A DNA stretch of 64,000 nucleotides from Stenotrophomonas chelatiphaga (GTDB lineage Bacteria; Pseudomonadota; Gammaproteobacteria; Xanthomonadales; Xanthomonadaceae): positions 1 to 64,000 of the forward strand of contig NZ_LDJK01000087.1 of the NCBI RefSeq assembly GCF_001431535.1. Direction: 5' to 3'. The notes under the pieces are model-generated. The model did not search any database, was not told the DNA's origin, and saw nothing but the letters and a program-made list of their open reading frames with translations. Position 1 is the stretch's first letter. Each line of letters begins with the position of its first letter. Positions 18,305 to 27,121 of the stretch are shown here, one piece after another. The translations under genes were made by a program, and so were the position numbers.

Positions 18305-20995
18305 ATGGAAGCGTTGATTGCACTGCTGGTACTGGTGGCGCTGGCCATCCCGTTGTTGCTGGTGATCGCGCTGGTGATGATCTCCGGGCTGCGCCGCCGC
18401 GTGGGTGCGCTGGAGCAGGCCCTGCTGGCGCGCGATGCGCCGGTGGCCGAGCGTTCCGCTGCGGTCAGCGAAAGCACGTCGGTAGTCGATGACGCGTGGG
18501 ATCCGGTTCCCGCCGTCGCACCCTGGCCGCTGCACGCCCCGCACGCCGAGGCGATCGAGCGCGAAGAAGCGGCGGGGGCGTTGGCCAACGTCTCTCCCGC
18601 GGCACCGCCGCCGCTGCCGCCTGGAGCGCAGGACACTCCCGAAGCGCAGCCGGAGCCGGTGTACCGCGCACCGCCGCCGCCGTCGGGCCCGAACCCGGTC
18701 GAACGCCTGCTGGCCGGCGCCAAACGCTGGTTCACCGAAGGCAACGTGCCGGTGAAGATCGGCATGCTGGTGCTGCTGGCCGGCGTGGCGGCGCTGCTCA
18801 AGTACGTCAGCGACCAGGGCCTGCTGCAGGTGCCGATCGAACTGCGCCTGGCCGGCATCACCGTCGGTGCGCTGGGCCTGCTGGTGTTCGGCTGGAAGCA
18901 GCGCGACCAGCGCCGCCTGTTCGCGCTGGCGCTGCAGGGCGGCGCCATCGGCGTGCTGCTGCTGACCACCTTCGCGGCGTTCAAGATCTACGGGCTGGTC
19001 GATCCCGCACCGGCGTTCATCGCCAGCATCCTGCTGGTCGCCGGCCTGTGCGTGCTGGCCGTGGTGCAGGACTCGCGCACGCTGGCGGTGCTGGGCATCC
19101 TGGCCGGCTTCATGGCCCCGTTGTGGCTGTCCACCGGCAGCGGCAACCACGTTGGGCTTTTCAGCTATTACGCGGTGCTCAACGCCGGCATCTTCGCCAT
19201 CGCCTGGTTCCGCCCGTGGCGCGCGCTGAACCTGTTGGGGTTCGTGTTTACCTTCGGCATCGGCACCGCATGGGGCGTGCTGCAGTACCGCCCGGAAGAC
19301 CTGCCCACCACGCAGCCGTTCCTGGTGCTGTTCTTCGCCTTCTACCTGCTGATTCCGCTGCTGTATGCGCGCCGCCAGCCGGCTGAGGAACGCGACCTGG
19401 TCGATGGCAGCCTGGTGTTCGGCACGCCGCTGGTGGCGTTCTCGCTGCAGGCCGCGCTGCTGCATGACCAGCCGATGCTGCTGGCCGGCATCGCGGTCGG
19501 CGTGGCCGCCGTGTATGCCGTACTTGCCCGCGCGCTGATCACGCGTCCGTCGTACCGCGTGCTGGCCCAGTCGCACGCGGTGCTGGCGGTGGGCTTTGCC
19601 ACGCTGGCGGTGCCGCTGGCGCTGTCGGCACGGGTCACCGGCGCGGTTTTCGCGCTGGAAGGCGCCGGCCTGGTCTGGCTGGGCCTGCGCCAGCAGCGCC
19701 GGCTGCCGCAGATCAGCGGCGCGCTGCTGCAGATCGCCGCCGCGTTCGCCTTCGTCGCCGGTGCCGACCATTGGGACGGCGACGCGCGGATGTTCCTCAA
19801 CCCCACCGCGATCGGCGTGCTGCTGCTGGCCCTGGCCGGCTTCGCTTCGGCGTGGAGCTGCCGCCAGCACGGCCGCGACAACATCGCGCTGGTGTATTAC
19901 CTGTGGGGCCTGATGTGGTGGCTGCTGGGGCTGGTGGCCGAATGCTTCCGCTTCGTCCCTGACCGCCACCAGCCGGATGCCCTGTTGATCATCGCCGCGG
20001 TGACCGGCTGGCTGGCTGCCGAAGCGTATCGTCGCCAGCCTGCACGCGTGCTGGGGCTGACCACGCTGGCGATGCTCGCGTTTGCCTTCCCGCTGCTGAT
20101 TGCCCAGGTGGGTACGCACGAGCAGCCGTTCGCCGGCTATGGCGGCCTGGCGTGGGCGCTGATGGCGGTGCTCGGTACGCGTTCGCTGCATGCGCTGCGC
20201 CAGGGCGCCGGCCGGGTCGCCGTTATCGCGCAGTTCCTGTGGTGGCTGCTGTGGCCCTGCGTGCTGTCGCTTGCACTGCAGCAGGTGGCCAGCCGCTTCG
20301 GCATGGCCGGCGGCTGGCAGGTCGTGGTGGTGCTGTTGCCGTGGATCGCGCTGGTGGTGGCGACCCTGCATCGCTGGCGCTGGATCAGCCAGCCGCTGGG
20401 CTCGGCGTTCGATCCGGCACGGCCGGTGCTGCAGAGCGTGCTGTTCGGCCTGCTGGGCTGTGTCTGGCTGTACCTGCACAGCACCCCGGGCAGCGCCGAT
20501 CCGCTGCCGTGGCTGCCGGTGGTCAATCCTTCCGAACTGGTGCAGTGGGCGATCCTGCTGCTGGCGGCGCGCTGGCTGTATATCGGCCAGGCGCCTGCCG
20601 CGCTGCAGCGGATCCGCGTGCCGCTGTTGTCCATCGCCGGCTTCATCGCGGTGACCAGCCTGACCCTGCACGCCGTGCATCATTGGGGCGGGGTGCGCTG
20701 GAACGAGGCGCTGCTGGGTTCCAGCCTGGCCCAGACCAGCCTCACCGTGGTCTGGAGCGTGCTCGGCGTGGTCGCCTGGGTATGGGGCTCACGGCGCGGC
20801 CAGCGCGTGTTGTGGACGGTCGGTGCGGTGCTGATGGCGGTGGTGCTGGCCAAGCTGATCCTGGTCGACCGCCAGCATCTGGGCAACCTGCTCGGCATCG
20901 CCTCGTTCATCGCCTACGGGCTGTTGTGTACCGTGGTGGGATACTTCGCGCCGGCGCCGCCGCGCCAGCCGCAGACCGTGGAGAACCAAGCATGA
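18305..20995 (+). CDS. DUF2339 domain-containing large membrane protein
   Basis: An 896-aa polytopic membrane protein of the DUF2339 family. After one N-terminal helix (residues 3-25) there is a short coiled stretch, a Pro/Ala-rich linker at about 75-135 (PPPLPPGAQD), and then more than 20 closely packed hydrophobic helices to the C terminus. A conserved block VERLLAGAKRWFTEGNVPVK precedes the first helix of the core, as is typical of the family. Function is unknown in any organism. It overlaps the DUF3999 gene by 4 nt (ATGA), the same pairing that is seen in Pseudomonas, so the two products probably act together in the envelope. Confidence 0.9.
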   Translation: MEALIALLVLVALAIPLLLVIALVMISGLRRRVGALEQALLARDAPVAERSAAVSESTSVVDDAWDPVPAVAPWPLHAPHAEAIEREEAAGALANVSPAAPPPLPPGAQDTPEAQPEPVYRAPPPPSGPNPVERLLAGAKRWFTEGNVPVKIGMLVLLAGVAALLKYVSDQGLLQVPIELRLAGITVGALGLLVFGWKQRDQRRLFALALQGGAIGVLLLTTFAAFKIYGLVDPAPAFIASILLVAGLCVLAVVQDSRTLAVLGILAGFMAPLWLSTGSGNHVGLFSYYAVLNAGIFAIAWFRPWRALNLLGFVFTFGIGTAWGVLQYRPEDLPTTQPFLVLFFAFYLLIPLLYARRQPAEERDLVDGSLVFGTPLVAFSLQAALLHDQPMLLAGIAVGVAAVYAVLARALITRPSYRVLAQSHAVLAVGFATLAVPLALSARVTGAVFALEGAGLVWLGLRQQRRLPQISGALLQIAAAFAFVAGADHWDGDARMFLNPTAIGVLLLALAGFASAWSCRQHGRDNIALVYYLWGLMWWLLGLVAECFRFVPDRHQPDALLIIAAVTGWLAAEAYRRQPARVLGLTTLAMLAFAFPLLIAQVGTHEQPFAGYGGLAWALMAVLGTRSLHALRQGAGRVAVIAQFLWWLLWPCVLSLALQQVASRFGMAGGWQVVVVLLPWIALVVATLHRWRWISQPLGSAFDPARPVLQSVLFGLLGCVWLYLHSTPGSADPLPWLPVVNPSELVQWAILLLAARWLYIGQAPAALQRIRVPLLSIAGFIAVTSLTLHAVHHWGGVRWNEALLGSSLAQTSLTVVWSVLGVVAWVWGSRRGQRVLWTVGAVLMAVVLAKLILVDRQHLGNLLGIASFIAYGLLCTVVGYFAPAPPRQPQTVENQA

Positions 20996-22359
20996 AAACG
21001 TGGACGGGGCTGTTGTTGGCCCTGCTGGTGGCCCCCGCTGCCGCGCACGCGCAGGAACATCGGCAGCAGTACGTCGAGCAGTGGCCGCTGAGTCTTTCCA
21101 GCGCGCAGTCCGGTGCTTACCGGATCCCCCTGGAGCCGCAGATCTACCGTCGTGCGTGGTCAGCGCAACTGGCCGACGTGCAGGTCTACAACGCCGCCGG
21201 CCAGGCGCTGCCGTCGGCACTGCTGGCGCCGGACCAGCCACTGGCGCAGCCGCCGGTGCAGCGTGAGCTGCCCTGGTTCGTGCTGCCGCCGCTGGATGCA
21301 CGCAGCCGCAACGACCTGCAGTTGCTGACCGAGCGCGACAGCGACGGCCGCGTGCGGCGGGTCGAAGCGCGCCTGGGGGCATCGGCAGGCGCAACGCGGT
21401 CCGCCGGCTGGCTGATCGACGCCAGCGTGCTGGGACAGCAGCCGCTGGCCGCCGTGGTGCTGGATTGGGACACCCAGGAGCAACCGTTGCAGGCCACCGT
21501 GCAGGTGGATGCCAGCGACGACCTGCGCAGCTGGCAGCAGATCGACGCGGCGCTGCCGCTGGTGGACCTGCAGCGCGCCGGCAAGCGCCTGCTGCAGCGC
21601 CGGATCGGCGTGGACCGCAGCGTGCGTTACCTGCGCGTGCTGCCCAACCAGGACCAGGCATTGCCGGTGCTGCGTGGCGTGCTGGCGGAGCTGCCGCCGG
21701 CCGCAGCGACGATTCCCTGGGAGTGGGTTGCCCTGCAGCCGGTGAAGCAGGGCGGTGGCAGCTTCGAGTTCACCGTGGACGGCCGCTATCCGGTGAGTCG
21801 TCTGGATGTATCCACCCGCGACAACAGCCTGGTGCAGTGGACGGCCTTCAGCCGCGATGATCCGGCGGCCGACTGGCAGCGCCGCACCGCACCCTGGGTG
21901 GCCTACCAGCTGCAGGCCGGTGGCGGCAGTGCCCAGCAGTCCGCGCCGCAGTCGTTGTCGGGGCCGACCCGCGACCGGTACTGGAAGCTGGTCGCCGAAC
22001 CGGCCACCACCACCGCCGTGCCCACCCTGCGCGTGGGCTACCAGCCGGAAGTGCTGGTGTTCCTGAGCCAGGGGGCGGCGCCCTATGCGCTGGCGGTGGG
22101 CAGTGCGACGGCCGTGCGCCAGGAGGCGCCGGTCGGCGTCCTGATCGATGATCTGCGGCAGCGCAATGGGCCGGCGTGGCAGCCCACCCTGGCGCGGCTG
22201 GAAGGCGCCCCTGAGCCACTGGCGGGGGAGGCTGCACTGCAGGCACCGCGCGACTGGAAGCGCTGGCTGCTGTGGGCGCTGCTGGTACTGGGCGTGCTGG
22301 TGGTGGGCTGGCTGGCATTGAGCGTGCTGCGGCAGCATCCGGTCGCGGACAAGGAATGA
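20992..22359 (+). CDS. DUF3999 domain-containing protein
   Basis: A 455-aa protein with a cleavable signal peptide (residues 1-18, MKTWTGLLLALLVAPAAA, cleavage near HAQ), a beta-rich periplasmic body, and one C-terminal helix at about 424-444 (WLLWALLVLGVLVVGWLALS) ending in a short cytoplasmic tail. This layout and the position directly after a DUF2339 gene are diagnostic of DUF3999. The same frame is open far upstream, but only ATG 20992, which overlaps the DUF2339 stop, gives a signal peptide. No enzymatic motif is apparent. A repeat array follows the stop. Confidence 0.87.
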   Translation: MKTWTGLLLALLVAPAAAHAQEHRQQYVEQWPLSLSSAQSGAYRIPLEPQIYRRAWSAQLADVQVYNAAGQALPSALLAPDQPLAQPPVQRELPWFVLPPLDARSRNDLQLLTERDSDGRVRRVEARLGASAGATRSAGWLIDASVLGQQPLAAVVLDWDTQEQPLQATVQVDASDDLRSWQQIDAALPLVDLQRAGKRLLQRRIGVDRSVRYLRVLPNQDQALPVLRGVLAELPPAAATIPWEWVALQPVKQGGGSFEFTVDGRYPVSRLDVSTRDNSLVQWTAFSRDDPAADWQRRTAPWVAYQLQAGGGSAQQSAPQSLSGPTRDRYWKLVAEPATTTAVPTLRVGYQPEVLVFLSQGAAPYALAVGSATAVRQEAPVGVLIDDLRQRNGPAWQPTLARLEGAPEPLAGEAALQAPRDWKRWLLWALLVLGVLVVGWLALSVLRQHPVADKE

Positions 22360-22374
22360 CGGCCCGGTCCTGAC

Positions 22375-22495
22375 GGCGCGGTAGTGACGGCCGCTGGCCG
22401 TCACTACCGGTACGTTGGTGGGTGACGACCAACGGTCGTCACCCACCAGCCAACGGTCGTCACCCGCCAGCCAGCGGCCGTCACTACCTGGGGTT
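22375..22495. repeat. SMAG-like palindrome array before pgk
   Basis: The segment starts with GTAGTGACGGCCGCTGGCCG followed by TCACTACC, a complete unit with GTAG and CTAC ends. Next come GGGTGACGACCAACGGTCGT with CACCC and two half-units GCCAACGGTCGTCACC and AGCGGCCGTCACTACC. Both sequence classes (GCTGGC and GTTGGT/AACC cores) are mixed. Confidence 0.85.
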
Positions 22496-22517
22496 TGCGG
22501 TGCGCCTGCGCAGCCGG

Positions 22518-22523
22518 GACAAT
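22518..22523 (+). promoter_or_regulatory. Probable -10 element of pgk
   Basis: GACAAT in CCGGGACAATAGTGG lies 49 nt upstream of the pgk start, just after the repeat array. No clear -35. Confidence 0.35.
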
Positions 22524-22572
22524 AGTGGGCTGCGCCGCGCGGCGCGCTTCTTTCCCCAGAACAGGAATGCCC

Positions 22573-23748
22573 ATGTCCATCGTCCGCATGACCGACCTCG
22601 ACCTCTCCGGCAAGCGCGTGTTGATCCGGCAGGACCTGAACGTCCCGATCGAGAACGGACAGATCAGCTCCGAACAGCGCATCACCGCCTCGCTGCCCAC
22701 GCTCAAGCGGGCGCTGGAGCAGGGCGCTGCGGTGATGGTGACCTCGCACCTGGGGCGTCCGAAGGAAGGCCAGTGGAGCGAAGAGAATTCGCTGCAGCCC
22801 GTTGCCCGCCGCCTGTCCGAACTGCTGGGCCGCGACGTGCCGCTGCTGCGTGACTGGGTCGGTGGGGTGGACGTGCAGCCGGGCCAGATCGTGCTGCTGG
22901 AAAACTGCCGCATGAACGTTGGCGAGGGCAAGGATGATGAAGCGCTGGCCAGGCAGTACGCCGCGCTGTGCGATGTGTTCGTGATGGATGCCTTCGGTAC
23001 CGCGCACCGCGCGCAGGCCTCCACCCACGGGGTGATCCGTTTCGCCCCGGTGGCGGCCGGTGGCCCGCTGCTGATGGCCGAACTGGATGCGCTGGCCAAG
23101 GCGCTGAAGGAACCGGCCAAGCCGTTGCTGGCGATCGTCGCCGGCAGCAAGGTCAGCACCAAGCTGGAACTGCTGGCCAGCCTGGTCGGCAAGGTCGACC
23201 AGCTGATCGTCGGCGGTGGCATCGCCAACACCTTCATCGCCGCCGCCGGTTACCCGGTCGGCAAGTCGCTGTACGAACCGGACCTGCTGGAGACGGCGAA
23301 GAAGATCGTCGCCGATGCCAAGGCACGCGGCGCCGACATTCCGCTGCCGACCGACGTGGTGGTCGCCAAGCAGTTCCTGCCCGATGCCGAAGCCACGGTG
23401 AAGGCACTGGCCGATGTCGCCGAGGACGACCTGATCCTGGATATCGGCCCGGACACCGCCCAGCGCTACGCCGCGCTGATCAACCAGGCAGGCACCGTGG
23501 TGTGGAACGGCCCGGTCGGCGTGTTCGAATTCGAGGCCTTCAGCAAGGGCACCGAAGCGCTGGCACGTGCCATCGCCGGCTCCCGGGCGTTCTCCATTGC
23601 CGGTGGCGGCGACACGTTGGCCGCGGTCGACAAGTTCGATATCGCAGGCGACGTCAGCTACATTTCCACCGGCGGCGGCGCGTTCCTGGAGTTCCTGGAA
23701 GGCAAGACCCTGCCGGCCGTGGCGGCCCTCGAAGCCCGGGGCGCGTGA
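22573..23748 (+). CDS. pgk: Phosphoglycerate kinase
   Basis: This 391-aa enzyme makes ATP and 3-phosphoglycerate from 1,3-bisphosphoglycerate. Visible signatures are the N-terminal [26 protein letters not shown], the substrate region [17 protein letters not shown], the hinge [19 protein letters not shown], the nucleotide block [15 protein letters not shown] and the closing [12 protein letters not shown]. The frame is open upstream, but ATG 22573 ([11 protein letters not shown]) gives the normal N terminus. It overlaps the following HAD gene by one base (TGATG), so coupling is likely. Confidence 0.98.
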   Translation: MSIVRMTDLDLSGKRVLIRQDLNVPIENGQISSEQRITASLPTLKRALEQGAAVMVTSHLGRPKEGQWSEENSLQPVARRLSELLGRDVPLLRDWVGGVDVQPGQIVLLENCRMNVGEGKDDEALARQYAALCDVFVMDAFGTAHRAQASTHGVIRFAPVAAGGPLLMAELDALAKALKEPAKPLLAIVAGSKVSTKLELLASLVGKVDQLIVGGGIANTFIAAAGYPVGKSLYEPDLLETAKKIVADAKARGADIPLPTDVVVAKQFLPDAEATVKALADVAEDDLILDIGPDTAQRYAALINQAGTVVWNGPVGVFEFEAFSKGTEALARAIAGSRAFSIAGGGDTLAAVDKFDIAGDVSYISTGGGAFLEFLEGKTLPAVAALEARGA

Positions 23749-24434
23749 TGGAGCAGGATCGGTGGGTGACGGCCGTGGGCCCTCACCCTGCTGAGGCGCG
23801 TGACACGCTGTTCTTCGATCTTGATGGCACGCTGATCGACTCGCAGGTCGGCATCACCCGCTGCATCACCCACGCGTTCGAGCGGATGCAGCACCCGGCG
23901 CCTCCAGTGGAGGCGCTGCGCGGCTGGATCGGTCCCTCGCTGCGCACCAGCTTCGCGCCGCTGTTCAATGATGCGGCGAAGGTGGAGCAGGCCGTTGCGT
24001 ACTACTGCGAGCGCTTCGAATCCGAAGGCTGGCAGGAGCATGCGGTGTTCGACGACATTGAACAGGTGGTGCGTGCGCTGCAGGCGCGCGGCCATCGCCT
24101 GGCCGTGGTCACCGCGAAGAATGAAGCCCATGCGCGGCGCATCATCGAGCACCTGCCATTCGGTGCATGTTTCGACGAGGTCATCGGTGCGACCGCCGAT
24201 GGCAGCCGCAGCAGCAAGCCGCAGCTGGTGGCCGAAGCGTTGTCCCGCTTGTCGCTGCAGCCAGGCCAGTGCTGGATGATCGGTGACCGCCGCATGGACA
24301 TCGAAGGGGCCCGCCACCACGGCCTGCGCAACATCGGTGTGTTGTGGGGCTTCGGCGGTGCCGAGGAACTGCGCGAGGCCGGCGCCGATGCGCTGGCGGC
24401 GACGCCGACGGAGTTGCTGACGCTGCTCTGCTGA
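23748..24434 (+). CDS. HAD superfamily phosphatase (Gph-like)
   Basis: A 228-aa haloacid dehalogenase-type hydrolase of the phosphoglycolate phosphatase group. Motif I is FFDLDGTLIDSQ near residue 23, motif II is the Thr in AVVTAKNEAHAR, motif III is the Lys in SSKPQLVAEAL and motif IV is MIGDRRMDIEGARHHG. The cap domain is the small C1 type. The start overlaps the pgk stop (TGATG). Residues 5-16 (RWVTAVGPHPAE) are encoded by a SMAG-like palindrome at 23761-23788, so the N-terminal tail ahead of motif I is repeat-derived and longer than usual. Substrate unknown; phosphoglycolate or a nucleotide is possible. Confidence 0.88.
   Translation: MEQDRWVTAVGPHPAEARDTLFFDLDGTLIDSQVGITRCITHAFERMQHPAPPVEALRGWIGPSLRTSFAPLFNDAAKVEQAVAYYCERFESEGWQEHAVFDDIEQVVRALQARGHRLAVVTAKNEAHARRIIEHLPFGACFDEVIGATADGSRSSKPQLVAEALSRLSLQPGQCWMIGDRRMDIEGARHHGLRNIGVLWGFGGAEELREAGADALAATPTELLTLLC
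23761..23788. repeat. SMAG-like palindrome inside a coding region
   Basis: GGTGGGTGACGGCCGTGGGC then CCTCACCC is a degenerate copy of the GGGTGACGGCC-x-GGCCGTCACCC element; it lies in frame near the 5' end of the HAD phosphatase gene. Confidence 0.65.
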
Positions 24435-24486
24435 GGCTTCCCCTGCGATGGGGCATCGGTGTCGTCCGCCCGGCCGGTTCCCCTCG

Positions 24487-25308
24487 TCAGGATGCAGCGG
24501 CCGTGGCCGACAACCATTCGTGCATCATTGCCGTTACCGCCTGCGCGCTTTCCAGCGATGCGATGTGGCCTGCGTCTGCAATGACCTGCAAACGGCAGCC
24601 GATGAGCGCGGCCATGGTGCGCGACTCACTGGGCGGCCGTGGAATGTCCTGTGCACCGACCGCGATCAGGGTGCGGGAGGGATCCAGGGCAGCCAGTGCG
24701 GCCAGACGCTCCGGCCGCAGGAAAATCAGCCGGCCCACGGCGATCAGGGTGGCGATGCGTGCTGCTGGCCAGGCAAGCAGTCGCATGGTGAGTTCGCGGA
24801 ACAACGGGTGCTGTTGATCGATTCCGGGACGGAAGAACAGCGGTACGATCTGCTGTACCAGCGCTGGCTCGAACCGCCCTGCCGCTTCAACTGCCTGGAA
24901 CATCGCCTCATAGCGGTTGCGCGAAACTTCAGGCTCGCTGCCCAGGAACGTATCCATCAGCAGCAACGCACGCACCTGGTGCGGCCGTTGCAACGCCAGT
25001 TCGGCCGCCCACATGCCGCCCACGGACAGGCCCGCTACGGCGGCGTTGCCGATCCCGAGACCGTCCAGCAAGGTGCCGACGCAGCTTGCCAGCTCCGCGG
25101 GTGTGCGTACGTCAGCCGCCAGTATCACGTCATTGCCATGTCCGGGCAGCAGGGGAACGATGATGCGGTAACGCGCCGCAAGCGCCTCGATCTGCGGACG
25201 CCACATCCGCGCATCCCACAGGTAGCTGGTGCCCAGGATGAGGGGCGCGCCGCTGCCGTACTCTTCAAACGCCAGTGAGCCGTCCATCAGGGGATCCGGG
25301 TGTGCCAT
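24487..25308 (-). CDS. Alpha/beta hydrolase
   Basis: A 273-aa serine hydrolase of the alpha/beta-fold family. The oxyanion region is LILGTSYLWDARMWRPQIEA near residue 24, the nucleophile elbow is AGLSVGGMWAAE with the Ser near residue 93, and the catalytic His is in DAGHIASLESAQ near residue 250. The layout resembles the 3-oxoadipate enol-lactonase/BioH group, but the substrate cannot be named. The frame extends to 25464; ATG 25308 (MAHPDPLMDGSLAFEEYGSG) is chosen because homologous hydrolases begin only a few residues before the first strand. Convergent with the HAD gene, with no clear terminator in the 52-nt gap. Confidence 0.85.
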   Translation of the reverse strand: MAHPDPLMDGSLAFEEYGSGAPLILGTSYLWDARMWRPQIEALAARYRIIVPLLPGHGNDVILAADVRTPAELASCVGTLLDGLGIGNAAVAGLSVGGMWAAELALQRPHQVRALLLMDTFLGSEPEVSRNRYEAMFQAVEAAGRFEPALVQQIVPLFFRPGIDQQHPLFRELTMRLLAWPAARIATLIAVGRLIFLRPERLAALAALDPSRTLIAVGAQDIPRPPSESRTMAALIGCRLQVIADAGHIASLESAQAVTAMMHEWLSATAAAS

Positions 25309-25480
25309 TGGTGCGCGTGGCCGGCAAGTAGACGTGCGTGCGGCGGGATCTGTCCAGAACCAGATGCGACGACCGTGCGGAGGTTCCGCTCTCTCCATGC
25401 TGCCCCGTATTGTCTTGCAGACATCGCGCAGAACCAGACCCCGTAAGGATGTAACCGCATACATGGGTCGTGAAGGATGT

Positions 25481-25486
25481 GCTAAT
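25481..25486 (+). promoter_or_regulatory. Probable extended -10 element of pyk
   Basis: GCTAAT preceded by TGT in an AT-richer stretch (TGTGCTAATTT) sits 30 nt upstream of the pyk start codon. Confidence 0.35.
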
Positions 25487-25515
25487 TTCCCTGCTTTAAC
25501 GGGAGCCCATCCACC

Positions 25516-26982
25516 ATGTTCGAGCGTCAGCGTCGCACCAAGATCCTAGCCACCCTCGGCCCGGCCACCGATCCACCCGGCATCCTCGAGGAGCTGTTCC
25601 GCGCTGGCGTCAACGTGGTGCGCCTGAACTTCAGCCATGGCGATCCGTCCGGCCAGGCCAAGCGTGCCGCCGACGTGCGCGCCGCCGCTGCCCGCGTGGG
25701 CGTGGAAGTAGGCATCCTGGCCGACCTGCCGGGCCCGAAGATCCGCATCGAGCGCTTCGCCGAGGGCAAGATCCAGCTCAAGGCCGGTGACCGCTTCGAT
25801 CTGGTGGCCGCCGCCAACGTGCCGCCGGGTGACACCACCCAGGTCGGCGTGAGCTATCTCGGCCTGCCGCAGGACGTCGGCCCGGGCGATGTGCTGCTGC
25901 TGGATGACGGCCTGATGCAACTGCAGGTGGTGGAAGTGCAGGGCGAGCGCATCATCAACACCGTGCTCAACGACGGCGTGCTGTCTGATCGCAAGGGCCT
26001 GAACAAGCAGGGCGGCGGCCTGTCGCTGGGCGCGCTGACCGAGCGCGACAAGGAACTGATCGGCATCGTTGCCAAGATCGGCGTGGATTTCATCGCCGTG
26101 TCGTTCTGCCGCAACGCGCAGGACATGAACGATGCCCGCGAGATCGCCGAATCGCACGGCTGCTATGCCGCGCTGGTGTCGAAGATCGAGCGCACCGAAG
26201 CCATCGAGAACCTGGAAGAGATCGTCGACGCCAGCGACGTGGTGATGGTGGCGCGCGGTGACCTGGGCGTGGAAATCGGCGATGCCGAGCTGCCGGGCCT
26301 GCAGAAGAAGATCATCAAGGCCTCGCTGGCGCAGAACAAGGTGGTGATCACCGCCACGCAGATGCTGCAGTCGATGGTCGAAAGCCCGATCCCGACCCGC
26401 GCCGAAGTGCTGGACGTGGCCAACTCGGTCATCGACGGTACCGACGCGGTGATGCTGTCGGCGGAAACCGCCGCCGGCGCCTACCCGGTCAAGGCCGTGG
26501 AAGCGATGGCGCGCATCTGCCTCGGCGCCGAGCGCCAGTTCCAGACCGAAACTGACTTCGGCGCCTCCCCGCGCAACCTGGAACGTGCCGACCAGGCCAT
26601 CGCCATGGCCACCATGTTCCTGTCCCAGCACGTCGGCGTGCGCGCGATCGTGGCGATGACCGAATCCGGCGGCACCGCCCGCTACCTGTCGCGCTTCCGT
26701 GCCTCCGCGCCGGTGTTCGCGGTGACCCGCCACGACGGCGCCCGCCGCCAGATGGCGCTGATGCGCGACGTGTTCCCGATCAACTTCGACAGCCGTGGCC
26801 TGACCCCGCGTGAAGCCGCGCGCGGCAGTATCCGCCTGCTGGCCGAAGCCGGCCTGCTCGAATCCGGTGACCGCGTGGTGTTCACCAGTGGCGAGCACAT
26901 GGAGACCCATGGCGCCACCAACACCCTGCGCCTGCTGGAAGTGGGCGCCAACGGCAGCGCCAGCGGCCTGGGCGAGCTGTAA
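25516..26982 (+). CDS. pyk: Pyruvate kinase
   Basis: This 488-aa enzyme converts phosphoenolpyruvate and ADP to pyruvate and ATP, the last step of glycolysis. Visible signatures are RRTKILATLGPATDPP at the N terminus, NVVRLNFSHGDPSGQ, LPGPKIRIERF, ALVSKIERTEAIENL with the catalytic Lys, MVARGDLGVEIGDAELPGLQ and VANSVIDGTDAVMLSAETA. The C-terminal domain ends in HMETHGATNTLRLLEVG. GGGAG 10 nt upstream supports ATG 25516. Convergent and divergent neighbours indicate its own promoter. Confidence 0.98.
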   Translation: MFERQRRTKILATLGPATDPPGILEELFRAGVNVVRLNFSHGDPSGQAKRAADVRAAAARVGVEVGILADLPGPKIRIERFAEGKIQLKAGDRFDLVAAANVPPGDTTQVGVSYLGLPQDVGPGDVLLLDDGLMQLQVVEVQGERIINTVLNDGVLSDRKGLNKQGGGLSLGALTERDKELIGIVAKIGVDFIAVSFCRNAQDMNDAREIAESHGCYAALVSKIERTEAIENLEEIVDASDVVMVARGDLGVEIGDAELPGLQKKIIKASLAQNKVVITATQMLQSMVESPIPTRAEVLDVANSVIDGTDAVMLSAETAAGAYPVKAVEAMARICLGAERQFQTETDFGASPRNLERADQAIAMATMFLSQHVGVRAIVAMTESGGTARYLSRFRASAPVFAVTRHDGARRQMALMRDVFPINFDSRGLTPREAARGSIRLLAEAGLLESGDRVVFTSGEHMETHGATNTLRLLEVGANGSASGLGEL

Positions 26983-27083
26983 GGACGTCCCGGCGGCGCG
27001 GTGGAAACGTCGCGCCGTCACGGTTGCGCAAGCTGAAAGCGGTTCCAGACCCCGTGGACGGACAGTTCACGGGAGGCGGGCGC

Positions 27084-27089
27084 TATAAT
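27084..27089 (+). promoter_or_regulatory. -10 element of the aldolase gene
   Basis: A perfect TATAAT in CGCTATAATCGG, followed by a T-rich initially transcribed region, 33 nt upstream of the aldolase ATG. Confidence 0.65.
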
Positions 27090-27121
27090 CGGTTTTTTCC
27101 CGCACCCGCCACAGGAAGTAC

